From Candidatus Solibacter sp. (GTDB lineage Bacteria; Acidobacteriota; Terriglobia; Bryobacterales; Bryobacteraceae): a stretch of 7,015 bases of DNA. Within the stretch, counting starts at the first letter, position 1. The number at the start of each line of letters is the position of its first letter. Under the pieces are notes generated by a model. That model did not search any database. It was not told where the DNA came from and saw only the letters and a program-made list of their open reading frames with translations. Where the stretch lies: the NCBI GenBank assembly GCA_017883345.1, contig JADGNT010000263.1:1-7015 (forward strand), in the 5' to 3' direction. The translations under genes were made by a program, and so were the position numbers. Positions 5,490 to 7,015 of this stretch are shown here, piece after piece.

Positions 5490-6071
5490 TCAGTCGCGGT
5501 CTTGCTCCCCAGTCAGCGCGGCAAACAACCACGCCTTCGCCATTTTCCAATCGCGCTTGACCGTCTCTGGCGAGATTCCCATAACCTCCGCGGTTTCCTC
5601 GACACTCAAACCGCCGAAGTAACGCAACTCCACCACGCGGCCTTTGCGGGCATCGATCTTGGACAGCGACTCGAGTGCCTCGTCCAGGGCCAGTACTTCG
5701 ATTCCGCGGGCCCGCGCCCCCAACAGCACGTCATCCAGCGGCACGCGCACCGCATTGCCGCCGCGCTTGTCATACCCCCGGCTGCGCGCATGGTCCACGA
5801 GAATGCGCCGGATGATTTGCGAACAGAGCGCGAGGAAGTGTACGCGGTTTTCGCAGCGAATGCCACCCGCTCGAATCAACTTGAGATAAGCCTCATTGGC
5901 CAAGGCGGCCGACTCCAGCGTTTCGCCGGCGGGGCGGCGCCCCAGGTGCTGCCGCGCGATTCGCCGCAGCTCCGGGTAGACGAAAGACATCAAGTGGCTG
6001 AGCGCCTGTTCATCTCCATTGCCCCAGGCGGCGATTAGCCCGCTGATGTCTCCTGAACGCTCGACGGTCAT
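5490..6071 (-). CDS. ECF-type RNA polymerase sigma factor (TIGR02999-like)
   Basis: The 193-residue protein directs RNA polymerase to specific promoters. Sigma region 2 spans about 8-95, with FVYPELRRIARQHLGRR (30-46), ESAALANEAYLKLIR (53-67) and HFLALCSQIIRRILVDHARSR (78-98), all typical of the Sigma70_ECF / TIGR02999 group found in Acidobacteriota and Planctomycetota. Region 4 spans about 128-186, with ELRYFGGLSVEETAEVMGIS (148-167) leading into the recognition helix SPETVKRDWKMAKAWL (167-182). Length and motifs are complete. The ATG at 6069-6071 has a modest AGGA 11 bases upstream. In this group the sigma gene is often next to a Ser/Thr kinase gene; here the next gene downstream converges on it and the upstream gene diverges, so no kinase or anti-sigma partner is adjacent. 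The target promoters are unknown. Confidence 0.9.
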   Translation of the reverse strand: MTVERSGDISGLIAAWGNGDEQALSHLMSFVYPELRRIARQHLGRRPAGETLESAALANEAYLKLIRAGGIRCENRVHFLALCSQIIRRILVDHARSRGYDKRGGNAVRVPLDDVLLGARARGIEVLALDEALESLSKIDARKGRVVELRYFGGLSVEETAEVMGISPETVKRDWKMAKAWLFAALTGEQDRD

Positions 6072-6158
6072 GCTGGTGGCGATCCTACCATAAAAAAAAT
6101 CAGCACCGGTGACCCTTTTCCCCCACCGTTCCCGGAATACAGGCAGGAGGAACTCAAG
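6072..6158. promoter_or_regulatory. divergent spacer between sigma factor and secreted-protein genes
   Basis: This 87-bp spacer must hold both start regions. It contains an A8 run (6092-6099), which is T8 in the sigma gene's 5' leader, and an 8-bp palindrome CACCGGTG (6104-6111). It also holds the AGGAGG of the secreted-protein gene (6145-6150). I saw no convincing promoter pair, either sigma-70 or ECF type. The palindrome could be an operator, but that is a guess. Confidence 0.3.
6145..6150 (+). promoter_or_regulatory. ribosome binding site for the upstream start at 6159
   Basis: Consensus AGGAGG lies 8 bases before the ATG at 6159, ideal spacing. It competes with a second site 39 bases downstream. 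Confidence 0.7.
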
Positions 6159-6995
6159 ATGACGAAAGTTTCAGGATTCCAAAGAGCGAAGGAGATTGGT
6201 ATGAACCAAGCCAGACGAACGGCGCCCGGTATCGCCACGCTCGGCGCAATCCTCACCGTGTTTCTAACCACCTCGGCCGTGATGGCACAGGCACCACCAC
6301 CGAATTGCTCCCAGGCAACTCTCAGTGGGACGTATGTGAACACCGGCACCGGTACCATGGGGGGTGTCTCTGTTATCTCGGTGGGGCAGGTCACCTATGA
6401 CGGACACGGGAATGGGCAGTCGACATTCACGAAAACCGTAGGAGGCTTCGTACAGAAGTTTGTCGCGGTCCCAGGCGTCTACACGGTGAACGCCGACTGC
6501 ACCGGATCAAAAATCTTCGGCGGGGCGACGACTTACGACTTCGTGGTCACCCCGGATGGCCGCGAGATTACATGGATCGTGACGAGTGCCGGCGCGCCTT
6601 TCTCAGGGCGCGCAGTCCGTCTGGACAGCACCGCAGCTCTCCATGTGACGAAGGAGTGCTCGCAGTACACGGGCTTGGCCGGCGGCTACTGCACGATCAC
6701 GTCCTCGAACCTCGCGGCGATCAAGGTCGGCGCGAAGGTCGTCTATGTCCAGGACCAGACGGCTAATTCCGCGGCGGGCATTTTTGCCACCGACATGTTC
6801 CTCGACGCCGGGGCCGGCAACATGGCGGTCGGCCATTGCACACTCGATGCGGCCAATTTCGGACTGTGCACGTTCTCGGACGGCATCGGGCAGTTCGCCG
6901 GATTCCAGGCCCGTGTCGCGGTCTCGGGGTTCTCTACGTCGCCCACAGAGGTGAATTACCACTGGGACGGGACGTACAGCTTCAGTACTCACTGA
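6159..6995 (+). CDS. secreted two-domain protein, possibly allene-oxide-cyclase-barrel-like
   Basis: The 278-residue protein has an N-terminal signal peptide: basic residues (QARR), a hydrophobic core at about 24-41 and a likely signal peptidase I site after AQA (residue 45). The mature protein is rich in Gly, Thr, Ser and Val and looks all-beta. Domain 1 (about 46-155) begins NCSQATLSGTYV and contains VYTVNADCTGS. Domain 2 (about 159-278) contains GHCTLDAANFGLCTFSDG and ends VNYHWDGTYSF. Six Cys (50, 114, 167, 178, 227, 237) suggest pairs 50-114, 167-178 and 227-237. Domain 2 recalls bacterial allene-oxide-cyclase/dirigent-type barrels; this is from memory and unconfirmed. No catalytic residues can be named. 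Two starts are credible: ATG 6159 with AGGAGG at 8 bases, and ATG 6201 with AAGGAG at 6 bases. The second gives a more usual 31-residue signal peptide. The gene is divergent from the sigma factor. Confidence 0.82.
   Translation: MTKVSGFQRAKEIGMNQARRTAPGIATLGAILTVFLTTSAVMAQAPPPNCSQATLSGTYVNTGTGTMGGVSVISVGQVTYDGHGNGQSTFTKTVGGFVQKFVAVPGVYTVNADCTGSKIFGGATTYDFVVTPDGREITWIVTSAGAPFSGRAVRLDSTAALHVTKECSQYTGLAGGYCTITSSNLAAIKVGAKVVYVQDQTANSAAGIFATDMFLDAGAGNMAVGHCTLDAANFGLCTFSDGIGQFAGFQARVAVSGFSTSPTEVNYHWDGTYSFSTH
6189..6194 (+). promoter_or_regulatory. second ribosome binding site, for the alternative start at 6201
   Basis: AAGGAG lies 6 bases before the in-frame ATG at 6201 (Met15 of the long form). 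Starting there removes the 14-residue extension and leaves a compact signal peptide. Confidence 0.5.
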
Positions 6996-7015
6996 ATCGG
7001 GATCCGGTAGAGATT

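Noticed and set aside
5484..5499. CCGCG / CGCGG hairpin at the zinc-ribbon/sigma convergent junction
   Set aside because: Only 5 bp, partly inside the sigma coding end and with no T-run; easily expected by chance at this GC content.
4747..5550. 267-codon minus-strand frame opposite the zinc-ribbon gene
   Set aside because: Gly/Asp/Glu/Gln-rich antisense translation. The plus frame has zinc-binding Cys pairs, membrane helices and a ribosome binding site.
5076..6038. 320-codon plus-strand frame spanning the zinc-ribbon and sigma genes
   Set aside because: It runs out of frame through two genes with recognisable products and shows no motif of its own.
6112..6140. ECF-type promoter (GGAAC-like -35) reading toward the sigma gene
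   Set aside because: GGAAC occurs on the minus strand, but the nearest GTC-like -10 is about 14 bases away instead of 16-17, and the plus-strand GGAATAC is too close to the start.
1..7015. CRISPR arrays, tRNA or rRNA genes, insertion sequences, phage genes
   Set aside because: No regularly spaced direct repeats, cloverleaf-like segments, transposase or integrase motifs were seen; nearly all the sequence is accounted for by ordinary genes and short spacers.

Overview
The window is GC-rich bacterial DNA carrying eight well-supported protein genes, one doubtful leader-peptide ORF and no RNA gene, CRISPR array or insertion sequence. The likely source is an Acidobacteriota bacterium, probably of the Solibacter/Bryobacter type. 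This is an inference from memory of family distribution: a TIGR02999-type ECF sigma factor, a secreted Cys-paired barrel-like protein, a CxC-type zinc-ribbon membrane protein and a PAKKA-repeat basic protein together are typical of that group. No search was run.

Layout, left to right. A small protein of unknown function (2-253, +) faces a lysine/alanine/proline-rich histone H1-like protein with a very acidic head (329-922, -). A perfect 21-bp inverted repeat lies over the first gene's stop codon, between the two. After a 267-bp divergent spacer comes a protein with a long helical N-terminus and a GGDEF-like domain that has lost key catalytic residues (1190-2188, +). It faces a two-gene minus-strand operon across a 151-bp spacer holding several GC-rich hairpins. 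The operon encodes an APC-family amino-acid permease (3407-4723, -, TTG start) followed by a fold-type I PLP aminotransferase (2340-3410, -), joined by an ATGA stop/start overlap. Next is a zinc-ribbon membrane protein (4825-5466, +), which faces an ECF sigma factor (5490-6071, -). The sigma gene is transcribed divergently from a secreted two-domain protein (6159-6995, +).

Gene orientation is +,-,+,-,-,+,-,+, so nearly every gene is its own transcription unit. The one clear functional partnership is permease plus aminotransferase, suggesting uptake or exchange of an amino acid and its transamination; the substrate cannot be read from sequence. The sigma factor may act on the divergent secreted-protein gene, but nothing in the sequence proves it.

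I did not find a clear new multi-gene system. The best leads are the degenerate GGDEF protein, the charge-segregated histone-like protein, the perfect hairpin at the first gene's end, the sigma factor with no adjacent kinase or anti-sigma gene, and the secreted protein with two equally good translation starts.
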